NCBI RefSeq assembly: GCF_004337985.1
Contig: NC_043740.1
Location: forward strand, 5,291,233 to 5,355,232
Origin: Pyricularia pennisetigena
Taxonomy: Eukaryota > Ascomycota > Sordariomycetes > Magnaporthales > Pyriculariaceae
Length of the DNA stretch: 64,000 nucleotides
Direction: 5' to 3'
Part shown: positions 9,761 through 20,700 of the stretch, piece by piece
How the letters are laid out: every line of letters begins with the position of its first letter
Numbering within the stretch: position 1 is the first letter of the stretch
Position numbers and translations under genes: made by a program
The notes under the pieces: model-generated
Databases searched by the model: none
The model's input: only the letters and a program-made list of their open reading frames with translations
Told to the model about the DNA's origin: nothing

Positions 9761-12052
9761 TTACAAGGGCGGGCTGGCATTGGTGAGAAGCATCTCAAAG
9801 TAGTTCTGGAACCACTGTCCAGCTTGAGGGGCGCTGTGCAGGAGGGAAAAAAAGAAAACATCAGGTCAGCATCAAGACACGGCCACGTCGCCAAAAAAAA
9901 AAAAAAAAAAAAAAAAAATAGGCATTGGAATAATCACTTACTTGGGCATTGCACCATAGTCGGTGCCGCAGAAGTGATCAAACCGAGGAGCGGTCGGGTC
10001 GGAAACACCATCGCATTCGCCGCCGGGCTTGATCCACACGAAGGCGTCGGCGAGCTCGGAGCCCGTGTCGGCAGAAGGACGTCTGCCGAAACCGACGCCC
10101 TGCTGGTTGCACCAGTGTCCCCACTCCTTTTGGCCAGTGGGCTGCTTTCCTGACCGGCCTAGTTTGCATGGTTGGGCAGTTGTCAGTGTCGCGGATTCCT
10201 CTTCCTTCTTCTCCTTCAAGCGCTGCTGCTTCTCACCTTGGTCAATGATAAAGTGAGCATTCCACCCCTTGGCCGCCAAGAGCGGCGCAAAGGCAGAAAT
10301 GTACTTCTTCTCATCCCAGTTCGGGTTGGGGGTCTGCGACACTACTATCAGCATTCGTTGCCCACCAACCAAGTTTTGACCTTGGTCAGCCGACACATGT
10401 CCCATAACATACCGTGTACGAAGGCGCAGTGGCAAGGTCCCAGGCGTTGTAGTTGGCGACGTTGGTCTGGGGAGATCCAGTCAGCTTTTATTTTTTGTTT
10501 TGTTTTTATTGTCTTCGGCAACCCGGACAAATATTGTGCCCCTCGAAAAAAAGAAGAAAAAAAAAAAATATATATATATATAGCACAACACTTACAGCCA
10601 TGCCGCGGAGCTGCGAGGGCTTGCCCGCGTCGGTGTACAGCTTGCCAAAGAGGTCGGCTGCGGGCTGGAGGTTGGCAGGCCAGCCGAGCCATCCGGCGTG
10701 GCCACCGTCGAGGTACATGGCGACGTGGGGCAGGTTCAGCTGCTTAACGGCGTAGATGGTGCACTCAAGGTAGGCATCCTTGGCACCAGCGCCTGTGTAC
10801 AAGTATGTCAGTTGGCATTTCCTATCGCCCAAGTGACCTGCAACCAAGCAGCCTATAGACACTCATGGCCCGAGTATTGCAGAAGAGAATTTCGTTACAT
10901 GGGGATTCTTACACTTGGGCACGCCCATGTTAGTAACCATGTTGGCGAGGGAGTCTAATTTCAAGGCACCGCAGTCAGCTAATGCTCAGAACGAGTTCAG
11001 GGTCACCGCATCAGAGCATACCAGGTTCCTGTCAAGCAAAAAAGAAAATAAAAAGGTCAGCATTTTCTTTTATTTCTTTTGCTTTGTATCAAAAGCAGCA
11101 ACTTACAATGACAAGGATAGTGCGGATATCCGAGTAGGCAAGAAGCTGCTTGCGGATAGCATCAATGTAGGCCTTGTACTTGACGACACCACCATCGGCG
11201 ATGGAGAACTCGCCGTTGGAAGCGGCGGCGGCACAGTCACGATCAGGCAGATCGTAGACGCTAGCAAGAAAAAAAAAACAGAGTCATGTTAGTATTGCAA
11301 GACCAGTAAAGCAGGTGACAGGTCTCTTTTGTTTGCGACATACACAAGCTGGGCGGCGTAGTTGCCACCAGCGGCATTGGCGGCCCTGATGTCAGCAAGC
11401 GCGCCGGGCAGGAGAGTCTCGACCTTGGCGGCAATATCGAGCCACTGGAACGACGGCACCTGGGCCACGGCCGAGGCCTTGGCGACGAGCGAGCCCGTCA
11501 GCGACGGGATGGCCAGGGTGTGAACCTCGGACGAGTAGAACTTGTTGGGGAACAGGCTGACGCCCGCGAACGGGTTGCCGGTGAAGGAGGCCGTGGTTCC
11601 CGGTCCGCTGCCGCCCGTCGCCGTGGTCGTGGGCTTCGTGGTTGTGCTGGGCGAACCCGAGGTCGAGGTGGTCGGCACCGAGGTCGGGGGCCGCGACGTC
11701 GAGCTAGATGTTGTCGAGCTCGAGGAACTCGAGGTCGTCGTGGGGTTGCTGGAGCCGGGGATACATTGACTGTACCACTGGTTGGAGGCAACACAGGTGC
11801 TTCCGGACTGGCAGCACGTCGGGCCGGTGTAGCCCGAACCACCACATTGAGCCCTGCACAGTTGAAACCGGCGGTAAGCGTTGTGCATCTTATGGTTTTT
11901 TTTTTTTCTTTTTCTTTTTTTTCTTTTTGAACGAGCTACAGCTGTCTCGAGACTTACCACTGGGCGGCGCATGCCTGACGCTCTTCAATCACAAGCGGCG
12001 AAGAGAGCACACCCTGCAAGAGGGCGGCGGCGAGGAACAGCTTGCTAGCCAT
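9761..12052 (-). CDS. Cellobiohydrolase II, GH6 with N-terminal CBM1
   Basis: Secreted exo-cellulase that releases cellobiose from the non-reducing ends of cellulose. The spliced model codes for 481 residues in ten exons: 11958-12052, 11344-11853, 11107-11260, 11022-11028, 10913-10954, 10596-10792, 10413-10466, 10237-10333, 9942-10158, 9761-9833; all junctions keep phase and use GT/AG. Order: signal peptide ([17 protein letters not shown]), CBM1 (from [20 protein letters not shown]), Ser/Thr/Pro linker, then the GH6 barrel. PDRDC carries the Asp that perturbs the acid, and IEPDS the catalytic acid Asp. Exon 4 is only 7 nt (GAACCTG); its last base begins the codon of that Asp. Length matches the 470-480 of relatives. 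Upstream sequence has a GGCTAA site. Intron 6 contains A and TA runs. Confidence 0.95.
11022..11028 (-). other. 7-nt micro-exon of the GH6 gene
   Basis: The bases GAACCTG (minus strand) are flanked by a perfect acceptor (TTGACAG) and donor (GTATGC). Skipping it would remove Glu-Pro and the first base of the catalytic Asp codon and shift the frame. Its inclusion restores the nearly invariant GH6 motif VIEPDSLAN. Confidence 0.85.
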
Positions 12053-13360
12053 TGCTGCTTTGATGCTGATGACGACGACTTCGACTGGCGGCAACACGAA
12101 GTGAATGACGAGGACCTGTGCGAGGCGCTGGGTTGGACATCAAAAGACAAGAGTCGTGAGGGCATACATCGAGCTTTTATTCGACTTCTATGCAAAACTT
12201 CATACTAGACTAGCCTGTCTACGAATGTAACGGATACATCCCAATGTGGCAATTAGATCAAGATGACAAGGATTCGAGAGCCATCGGATCGACGGGAAGC
12301 CATCCTAGATCACCAGACTCGCTTCCATTCCAGCGATTCTATCTCTTACAGAGAGGCCTTGCTTGTATTTTGGTCCGCCCGGAAGTTGGTCCGTCTGTGG
12401 CATCTCCGCCGCTGCTTCCACTGTTGCAGCGGCTGCAACTGCGTCTCGCCACAGCAAGGCGAGCTTAATTAATATCGTCAGCTCCGAACAAATCCCTCAG
12501 TTCTGGTCACCAACAGAGGACAGCTAAACACTCCAACCGTCGTTGGAAAAGGCAAAATCCTGGCTCAAGCAAGAAAAAGCTGCGGGCTTGGCTAATGTTC
12601 CGAAACTTTGCTGGACAGTTTATAAACAAAACCCACCAACCAGGCGCCAGCTTGGGTCATGCAAACCACAGTTGAACCGGGTTCCCAGGGCCCAGGTGAG
12701 TTGGTTCTCGGAGGCCGACGTTCCTGCGTGGTACTAATTTCGCAATCGGGACAAGCGCCTGGTAAAATCACCCCGCCCGACCTGCGAATTGGAGGTCGAG
12801 TGCGGGACAAGGCTTGGCGATCGCCTCGACAGCCGGCGCGCCCAGTCGCTTGAATGTTTGTTTGCTTGCCGGAGGCGGCAAGGGTTTCCGAATCGTGTCC
12901 CAGATGTGCCCCCAGTTTCGGTTCGTCGGAGCTAGCCTGGACGTGCCCGTATCCGAAATGAGCTTCGGACGATGGACGAGCTTCAATGCTGCCATCAGAT
13001 CTGCTTCTGGCCATGCCTGACGTACCTGCAGAAACCCTGAAGAACCCCAGATATGCATTGATGGCGAGATGAACATCTTGGCCGATGTGTACTTGAATAG
13101 CCAGCCGCCTAGACTAGTATGCGCGGCTGTTTGTGTTTGGTTCGTAACCTCCGGGGCCAAGCCAGAGTCAATCACTGTGGCCGATTACCTAGCGGCTTGC
13201 GGCTCTCGTTTCCGAAAATCTGCATGCTGCACCATTCGGCCTCGCCACATGCTTGGCCGTTGCGACAAGCTCTCGGGACATACCCAGCGGTCCTCGAACT
13301 GCGCCACAGCTCACCGCCAATCAAGATCCGAGTCTGCCACTTTCCGTCAGGAAACATCAA
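12053..13360. other. Upstream region of the cellobiohydrolase gene
   Basis: Between the GH6 start and the 3' end of the PLD gene. No coding region recognised. It carries candidate XlnR/Xyr1 sites at 12551-12556 (GGCAAA) and 12590-12595 (GGCTAA). Confidence 0.5.
12590..12595 (+). promoter_or_regulatory. Candidate XlnR/Xyr1 site (GGCTAA)
   Basis: GGCTAA is the core recognition sequence of the xylanase/cellulase activator XlnR/Xyr1. It lies about 540 bases upstream of the GH6 start codon, and a related GGCAAA lies 40 bases further from it toward the gene. A 6-mer is weak evidence; placement ahead of a cellulase gene is the main support. Confidence 0.3.
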
Positions 13361-15067
13361 TCATTGATCCGAGTCGTATACTTTCTCCAGACGCCCCTCC
13401 AGACATCGATCCATGACCCCTTGAACAGGCGAAGCGAACGCCTCGCTGTGGAAGAGAACCCCTAATTCTTGGCTGGTGTAGAAGCTAGCGCGGTCCATGT
13501 TGCCGGACCCGAGTAGTGTGTATCTCCCATCCACAATCATGAGCTTGATGTGCGGGCAGACCGGATCCTCGGCTACTTCGTCCAGAACCTCTTCCAGGTC
13601 TGACGGTCTTCGCCGACCATGGCGACCACCTTTGCCTTTGCCCGTTTCCTTGGACCCTGGGTTCAAGCTGCAGAAATACGAGATCTGCAATCTTCCTACA
13701 GGGGGCGGGAGGCTTGACAAGGCCTGAATTGGCTCTCCACTGTTGCCGGCCCCATAACTCCTGCTTGGTGGGCGACTCCAACTAGACAGCAGCGAATGGC
13801 GCGACCCGGGGGGAGCCATCGCCGCCTCCCTCATGTCTTCGTAACGCCTGATAAAAGAGCGTATGCATATGGCGGTCGTGGTGCCTGCCGTCACGATCTG
13901 CTCCATCATCATCATGTTGCGGCCTGTCACTATTTTCACATGGACACCGCGCTGAAGCGCTGCAAGAAGGCCATCCATCACGCACGGTGCTGTGACGTTT
14001 GGAGTCTGGACGTATATCTCTCGTTGAGCGTGATCCATCAGTTGCATGACTGCCGTGTTGAGTGGTGTGGCGGGAGCTGGCGCGTGTGCTTGCCAGGGCA
14101 AGAAGCGAAACCGGGGGTTTCTATGATGGGATGAAGGCAGGATGGTGGTCTGTATCGTGTTTTCTAGCGTGGCTGTCGCTTCATGGCCGCCGGCGACCAC
14201 CAGCGGCGGGGATCGCTCGTGGCCTGTGACAAATGATACGGTGTACGATGCAGTGCTGGGGACCATGGGAAGCACCGGGGCTTCGATTGCGGGATTGAAG
14301 ATGGCCTCGTCCAGATCCTCATCATGCAAGAGCGGTAGCGGCAAAGTCACATCCATATCCGGCTCCCAAGTCCTCTGGTAGAACGCCATAAGGGCGTCGA
14401 CGGCATCGCCCTCAAACTCGACGCAACCCTCGAGCCACGGTTCCCAAGAAACATTGCAACTAGGCATAAAGGCACGTCGGCGGTCGATCACGACAAACTT
14501 GGGATGCATGACGCTGAAGGGCAAGAAGAAGAGACTCTTGACGTGTAGCTCAATGCGGGCGGCCCGGAGCTTCTCCTCACTGAGCAGGCCAAGTTGCTTC
14601 TCCCAGGTCGAAGGAGGGTATATGTAGCCATCTCGGGAAGACGTGTGTAGGAGTTTCTGCAGCAACGAGCGGGACGACAGGCAGATGCGAATTCGGAGGG
14701 TGGGTAGGCTGCCAGCACCCTCATCGACGATGCGGCGGCGGTGGGCTGTGAGGGCTTCAAGTGTCTCACGGAGTGCGTCGAGCGTTTTGGACGGTGCCCA
14801 GAAGCAAGTTACGATGATTGCTTCGTGGTGTGCTCTCAAGATGGCGGGAAGCAGGGTTGAGGTGTAGATCGAGGCACCGGTACCAACTCGGAAGCTTCGA
14901 ACGCGACTTGTAGTCACCAGTCGGCCTAACTCTAGACTGTCGGTATAGTTGTAGCTGGGTAACTCATCAGAATGGTAGGCACGAGACGTATCCAGAGGTT
15001 TCGGGGCCTTTTGCAATCGGTCGATAAAGTCGTGCACGAAGCTATTGCGACGAAGTGATCTAGCCAT
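13361..15067 (-). CDS. Phospholipase D-family phosphodiesterase (two HKD motifs)
   Basis: A single-exon 568-residue protein starting at ATG 15067 (the longer frame only has TTG). It contains two HxKx4D catalytic motifs: HPKFVVID at residue 188 and HIKLMIVD at residue 506, the second followed by the usual GSGNMDRASF segment. Such pairs form one active site through a phosphohistidine intermediate and cleave phosphodiester bonds in lipids or nucleic acids. Between them (about 410-490) is a low-complexity Ser/Arg/Gly-rich insertion. There is no PX/PH or C2 domain, so it is not the canonical fungal PLD1; it resembles the short PLD-like proteins common in ascomycetes, whose substrate is unknown. 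No signal peptide is seen. It is divergent from SWI5. Confidence 0.85.
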   Translation of the reverse strand: MARSLRRNSFVHDFIDRLQKAPKPLDTSRAYHSDELPSYNYTDSLELGRLVTTSRVRSFRVGTGASIYTSTLLPAILRAHHEAIIVTCFWAPSKTLDALRETLEALTAHRRRIVDEGAGSLPTLRIRICLSSRSLLQKLLHTSSRDGYIYPPSTWEKQLGLLSEEKLRAARIELHVKSLFFLPFSVMHPKFVVIDRRRAFMPSCNVSWEPWLEGCVEFEGDAVDALMAFYQRTWEPDMDVTLPLPLLHDEDLDEAIFNPAIEAPVLPMVPSTASYTVSFVTGHERSPPLVVAGGHEATATLENTIQTTILPSSHHRNPRFRFLPWQAHAPAPATPLNTAVMQLMDHAQREIYVQTPNVTAPCVMDGLLAALQRGVHVKIVTGRNMMMMEQIVTAGTTTAICIRSFIRRYEDMREAAMAPPGSRHSLLSSWSRPPSRSYGAGNSGEPIQALSSLPPPVGRLQISYFCSLNPGSKETGKGKGGRHGRRRPSDLEEVLDEVAEDPVCPHIKLMIVDGRYTLLGSGNMDRASFYTSQELGVLFHSEAFASPVQGVMDRCLEGRLEKVYDSDQ

Positions 15068-15504
15068 GGCTGGCGATGAAGGCCCAGGAGGGCTACGGAG
15101 GATATGAAGTTTTTGGATCAAGCTTGTTTAGTACACGTCCTTGATGCATCGCTTGCGATTGCACTGAGCGTGAGTGATAGGGATTTGGATGGTTCCAAAT
15201 GTTGACGCTAGAGATTTGGTCGACATGTGCCCAGCAAACACCAAATCCAGGCAGTCAGCCTACTATAAACGCTAGGCATTTCGTCATCGCCCCACCCCCA
15301 TTATTCTACAGCGGAGCCAAATTTACGCATACTCTCTAGCTCCTGTCCGCGTGTCCAGTTGATTGCCAAGTCCCAAGACCAGAGGGAACAGTTGACTCTT
15401 ATGTTTCCTGTCGAATTTTTACCTCTTATAAGCATAGCTAATCTTCTAGTTTTGAGCAACCTTGTGATGTTTGGACGCGGAATGATTGCAGCCAGGTGAC
15501 GAAC

Positions 15505-15543
<39 letters not shown>

Positions 15544-15761
15544 AAAGAAAAAGAAAAAGAAACATCAAGGCACCGATTGCGATTACACCTGATGAATTCA
15601 TCTCAAGCATCTTCAACCCACCCAGTTTCATCAGTCGCCTCGTAATCGCACAGGCGCCCCTCCACTCCACCTATCAGTACTAGTTTCTGCTAGGCTCTCT
15701 TGTCCATTCGGCGAATTAAGCCGCTTCTCGACATTGACGAGGCTTTCAGCTAAAAATAAAC
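15068..15761. other. Divergent promoter region with GA microsatellite
   Basis: Shared upstream region of the PLD-like gene (minus) and SWI5 (plus). It contains a (GA)17 tract at 15507-15540. No gene recognised. Confidence 0.6.
15507..15540 (+). repeat. (GA)17 microsatellite
   Basis: An uninterrupted GA dinucleotide run of 34 bases in the region between two divergent start codons. Confidence 0.95.
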
Positions 15762-16164
15762 ATGCCTGCAACTGAGGCTGACCATAAAAACGCTACGAGT
15801 CGATCTCCACCACCCAACAAGAAGCAACAGTCCCCAATTCAGGATGCTCTCAAGGCCACCAACACCGACAGGGCTTTGCATGAGACTTCTATACCAACAG
15901 CCCAGCGCCCGTATGGCCCATCTCTGCTGAACGGCAACCGGAAGCTTTGGTCACTGTTGCTAACTATTTTACAGCACCGAACAAGCCAAACCTGGAGAGG
16001 CCTCAAGTCAAGAAATCGACCGTACCCGCTCAGAGCTGTTGCAGAGGTACAACGAACTGAGGGACATAGGGCAGCAGCTCATCGGGATGATCGCCGAGCA
16101 ACGCGGAGTGCCTATCAGGACTCTATACGAGTCGGGGGAGTTTGGAGTCGGGCCTGAAGATTGA
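15762..16164 (+). CDS. DNA repair protein Swi5/Sae3
   Basis: Swi5 pairs with Sfr1/Mei5 and helps load and stabilise Rad51/Dmc1 on DNA during homologous recombination, in the nucleus. The spliced model has two exons (15762-15910 and 15975-16164) joined across a 64-nt intron (GTATGG donor, CTAAC branch, ACAG acceptor) and codes for 112 residues. The conserved C-terminal helical region reads YNELRDIGQQLIGMIAEQRG and ends with the acidic-tail segment EFGVGPED. The N-terminal half is disordered and charged. Reading through the intron would change frame and lose the conserved part, which supports the splice. Its stop codon lies only 13 bases from the stop of the convergent DCP1 gene, so the two transcripts must overlap. 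Confidence 0.9.
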
Positions 16165-16177
16165 TGCTTTCTTTATA

Positions 16178-16903
16178 CTAGCCGTCTGCCGTATCCCTTG
16201 CACGACCAAACAGATCACTGATGCTAAGTCTCCTGCCAATGGCCTGCATGGCGGGCCCCATCGTCTCTCCAGCCGCAGTCGTAGCTCCAGTCTTTTGTGC
16301 TTCTGCCTGGCCAACAGGCACGGCGGCAGCGGCGCGAACACGCGTCCACCGTTCCTGTATTGTGGCCGCATTGGTATCCCTCGTGTCCTCTTGGTCGGCG
16401 TGGATCCAAAGCCCCAGGACCTTGTCACCCAGGTTGAATATGAGCAGCTCATTCTGAACTTCAAAGTGGCTGACGGCGGCAAGGTCGATATGTAGATTGT
16501 CGAGGGAGCGGCGGTTGAGGAGGTAGACGCAGCTCCGCGGCATGCCAAGCTCGGTGGGGTCCTGGTCGCACACAAACATGGCGCCCTCGATGCCGGCCTT
16601 GTCCCACTCGCGTGTAGTGGGGGAAAAGGCGTAGACGACGGCGTTGGCTGCTATCGAGACGATTGATCGGATGCTGGGCAGCCAGCGCTGCAGGACGGAA
16701 AGGTTGATCTCGGTGTTTGTGCGGTTCAGGCGCGGCAGGAGGGCGGCCTTGGTGGCAGCCGGGGCACGGGTCTCGAGGTAGTGCACGGCATCGGATTCGT
16801 AGTCGGACGTGGCGACCGTCTTGGGTAAATGATGTCCACTAGGTCCTCCGCCGCCGCTTGCATCGCGTCTGTGGCGAGATTTTCGTGGTGTTGAGCGGCT
16901 CAT
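16178..16903 (-). CDS. mRNA-decapping subunit Dcp1
   Basis: Dcp1 is the EVH1-domain activator of the Dcp2 decapping enzyme in cytoplasmic mRNA decay and P-bodies. The 241-residue single-exon product starts at ATG 16903, just before a basic Ser/Arg stretch (MSRSTPRKSRHRR). The EVH1-like domain runs from about residue 65 to 190, with NLSVLQRWLPSIRSIVSIA, the strand VVYAF, VYLLNRRSLDNL and LLIFNLGDKVLGLWIHADQE in the family order. The C-terminal 50 residues are Ala/Gly-rich and end in a helix (SISDLFGRARDTADG). Convergent with SWI5 and divergent from the 5-phosphatase. Confidence 0.88.
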   Translation of the reverse strand: MSRSTPRKSRHRRDASGGGGPSGHHLPKTVATSDYESDAVHYLETRAPAATKAALLPRLNRTNTEINLSVLQRWLPSIRSIVSIAANAVVYAFSPTTREWDKAGIEGAMFVCDQDPTELGMPRSCVYLLNRRSLDNLHIDLAAVSHFEVQNELLIFNLGDKVLGLWIHADQEDTRDTNAATIQERWTRVRAAAAVPVGQAEAQKTGATTAAGETMGPAMQAIGRRLSISDLFGRARDTADG

Positions 16904-17759
16904 TGTGGTGTTGGGTTTGACGTGTCGCTGGAGAGTCTTAAATTGGATTTGGCGCGGTGACGCAATTTTGGTTGACGAGCGTGGTGGATGCGCTGAGAGC
17001 CTGGAGAGTCTGAGGACCAAGAACAAGTGCAGAGTACTCCGTAGATTTTGTGAACTCAAAAGTTGCTTTTCAGGGCATGAATTAATTGAATCTCTACACT
17101 GAAATATTTTTTTTAGATACGATACTTCCCCAGTACTCTTTTTTTTTTTTCTTTTTTTCTTCTTGGGTTTTTGGTCATTGAACCCGGCATTTTCGTCTCT
17201 GCCTCTCAAGCTTTCGATCATCTCTAGGAAAATATTGATCCCACATGGTCTGCTTGGAGCGTTCCTGGCTCGGTGGGTACAAAAGCAAGGCATTATTGCA
17301 TGACTCAAGATTAAGATGCGTCGCGATACAAGGCTAGCCCCGCCATTAATTGTTGTGCTTGGCGCCCGACGTCACTCAGAAGAGCCACTGAAAGCCACTG
17401 TTTAACACGGTATCTCAGGTCACATGCAGTCGGTGCGAGCTGAACAAAGCAAAGCGGCTCGGACGTCGCGTCATCGTCGATCTCACTTGCATGCCGTTTT
17501 CGTTTTTTTTCCAATAGATTCAATCCAGTCGGATTAACTAGAGCTGCATCCTATCTTTTTCTCAACTCGTTTCTGTTTTCAACTTTTGATCTTACCCGGC
17601 CGCCGATGATGCGACCCAATCCATGATGTTGATTTCGATGCACGTCACTGGCACAAGGCCCTGAATATCCTAGACCTAGACTAGACTAGTTTCTCCGACC
17701 CGTTCGTCCTGTCGCATCCCCTACAAGCGCTCACACGAAGAAGTCCGAGAGTCATCAGA
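16904..17759. other. Divergent promoter region
   Basis: Shared upstream region of DCP1 (minus) and the inositol phosphatase gene (plus). It contains T-rich tracts near 17105-17165 and no recognisable gene. Confidence 0.55.
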
Positions 17760-20700
17760 ATGCCTCCCAGTACAGCCGATGCCGCCGCCGGCATGGACAC
17801 GGCCTCTCTCGACGGCGACAGCGGCTCGTCGCCCCTCTCCCTGCACCGTGCAGTCCACGCCCGTCGCGATGAGTACATACAACAACACAAAATGCGAATC
17901 AAGATTGGGACCTGGAACGTCGCGGGCCTTCAAGGGACGGACAAGGACCTTGCGAGCTGGTTTGTGCACGGTAAAGGTGTCGATCGCCGCCTCGCCACCC
18001 TCGATGTGGCCAGAAACCCCGCCATCGAACGCGAAGAAACCGCCGACAGCCTCGATGACGACCCAAATGCAGTGCGCCTCGTGGGCGGCGACAAGATCGG
18101 CCTGTACGTGCTGGGACTGCAGGAGGTTGTGGACCTGAATGTTGCCACCCAGTACATGCGCGGCGTCTACTCGTCTTCCGAGTCACTCAGCGCCATGGAC
18201 CGTTGGAAAATGGCTTTGGAGGCCGCCCTGCCCTCCGGGTACACATTGATAGCGTCAGAGCAGATGACGGGACTCTTGCTCTTGATATATGCCTCGGCCG
18301 AAGTGGCTCCAACCATTAGCAACGTCAGCACATCCGCCGTCGGCACAGGACTGCTCGGTTACATGGGGAACAAAGGCTCCGTGGCAGCGCGCATAGTTGT
18401 CGGCGAGGCCACGCGCATGACTTTTGTCAACTGCCACCTTGCCAGCGGACATGAGTCGGCAAACCTTGAGAGGAGGCTGTGGGATGTCGGACAGATCCTG
18501 AGTCGAACACAATTTCCACCTGTTCCTGTGCATCCTGGGGCAGGCGGACAAGGGGGTAATCCTGAAAAAATCGGCGATGAGGATTTTGCCTTTTGGTTCG
18601 GAGATCTGAACTTTAGACTTGACCTCCCTGGTCAGGACATACGGAGGCTTTTGCTGCTTCATACCAGAGGAGAATATGATGTCAGCCAACAGCCCAAGGG
18701 ACAAGAAGACGCCGCGTTGGATGGAGAAGAGGCCATAGTGTTGCGCTCCTCCGACAGCAGTGACGATAAAACAGAGACCAGCTCGAGCAGGACCGGGAGT
18801 AGTGTCGACGGTCAGACGGACAGAGACGACGATTCAATATCGTTGCCCGACCCAGACGATTTCCTCCCCGACCCCTCAGATGATCCAGCATCCCTGCAGG
18901 CAACCTTGGACTCCTTGCTTCCTCATGACCAACTTGGAAAACTCATCAAAGACGGAAAAGTGTTCCAAGAAGGGTGGCGAGAGGGCCCAATCACGTTTCT
19001 CCCCTCATACAAGTACGACGTCAACACGGTAGGCCTATTCGACTCTAGTGACAAGAAGAGGTCGCCCAGCTGGTGCGATCGCATCCTGTACCGGAGCAAA
19101 AAGGACCGTGAAGCCTACCAGAAGAAAGTCCGCGATGCTGAAGAGTCACGACGCAGGGATGAGGAGCTCAAGTCACGAGGCATCGTGGAGGAGACCGAGG
19201 ACGATGAAGTTTTGTTCGACTATGACCCAGAGAACGACGGCGATGATCAACCCGCCAAGAGCACCGATACGAATAGCAATAGCAACAACAGCAGTAACAC
19301 CAATGGTCTTGACTACGACGAATATGACGAAAACGACGATGCCGATGGTACAGATGATGCCAGCGAGGATCGCATCCATTTAGACATATACACATCACAT
19401 CAACGCATACAATCTTCAGATCATAAACCAGTCATATCTGTTTTCGATATCAACTACGACGCCGCAGACCCGGAGCTCAAGGCAAATGTGTATGCGGATG
19501 TGGCGCGGGAGCTAGATCGCGCCGAGAACGAGTCACGGCCAGTTATCACGGTCGTGGTAGAGAAGTCGGACAGGGATGATTCGCATGTCGATGGCACAGA
19601 TGCAGCAGAGGCCGCGGCCATCAACTTTGGGGACGTCTTCTACCTGCGCAAGAAGACGTCGTCTATGACCATTGCCAATACGGGACGGGTAGCTGCCAAA
19701 TTTTCGTTTGTGGAGAGGCCGAGCTCGGATCAGGACCCTCTGGGGGTTGGAAGTTCCCAGTGGCTGACGACTTCGTTCCTGCGGACAGACCTTGGCCCAC
19801 AGGCTGGCGACAGCGAGGCCGTGGATTTGGGCAAGGAGGTTACACTGGAGCCAGGAGAGACGGTCAAAGCCGTCATCGAAATATCGGTCGACAATATCAA
19901 CCTCGTTACGCGCCTGAACGACGGCCAGGCATCCCTCGAGGAGGTGTTAATATTACGGGTGGAACAAGGGAGAGACCATTTCATACCCGTGCGGGCGCAC
20001 TGGATGGTCACCTGCATCGGAAGGTCGATAGACGAGCTCATTAGAGTGCCTGACGGTGGAATAAGGGCGTTTGTTGACGAACTATCGGCCAAAAAGAAGG
20101 CGGATGGAGCTTCTGGCAGCAAGCGGGTGGGTTCGATCCCGTACGACTGCGAAGTACGATGCGCCGCCCCTAAAGAGCTTTTCAAGCTCACCGAGGCAGT
20201 CGAGACGTTTACCGAGAGGGTATTGGCCGACGAGGAGATGCTTGAGACAGAGGTGCCACGGAACAAGGGAGCCTGGCCATTTTCAGACGCTCAGCCATCT
20301 TTGGCATCTCGGGATCCTCGGCTAGTCGCAGCGGTCATTGACCACCTTGATCAGGACAAGGCGATAGCCGATGTGTTTGAGCCAGAGATTGATTCGATGC
20401 ACAGGCTCGAGGTGGTTGCCGAAGTGCTTCTCATATTCCTCCAGAGCTTGACAGATGGAGTCGTCACGATTTCGCTGTGGACGCAACTCGAACAGGCCTC
20501 GATCCCATCCCTGACCTCCCCGAGCAACACCACCGCCGCCACAGCCAAACAGGCCCACGAGGAGGACAAGGGAACCATCCTCGACGTGCTTGCCGCGGCA
20601 CCCAACCACAACATTTCGTTTGTCTTCCTGACCACTACGCTGGCCAAAGTGATAGCGGAGCTGACGCCCCTGACCAAGGCAGAGACGGCGCTGATAAGAA

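Noticed and set aside
13361..15121. Longer start for the PLD-like protein at 15121
   Set aside because: That codon is TTG; the first ATG in frame is at 15067. The same correction was applied to the RING, chitinase, HPP, AAA ATPase and sulfatase genes.
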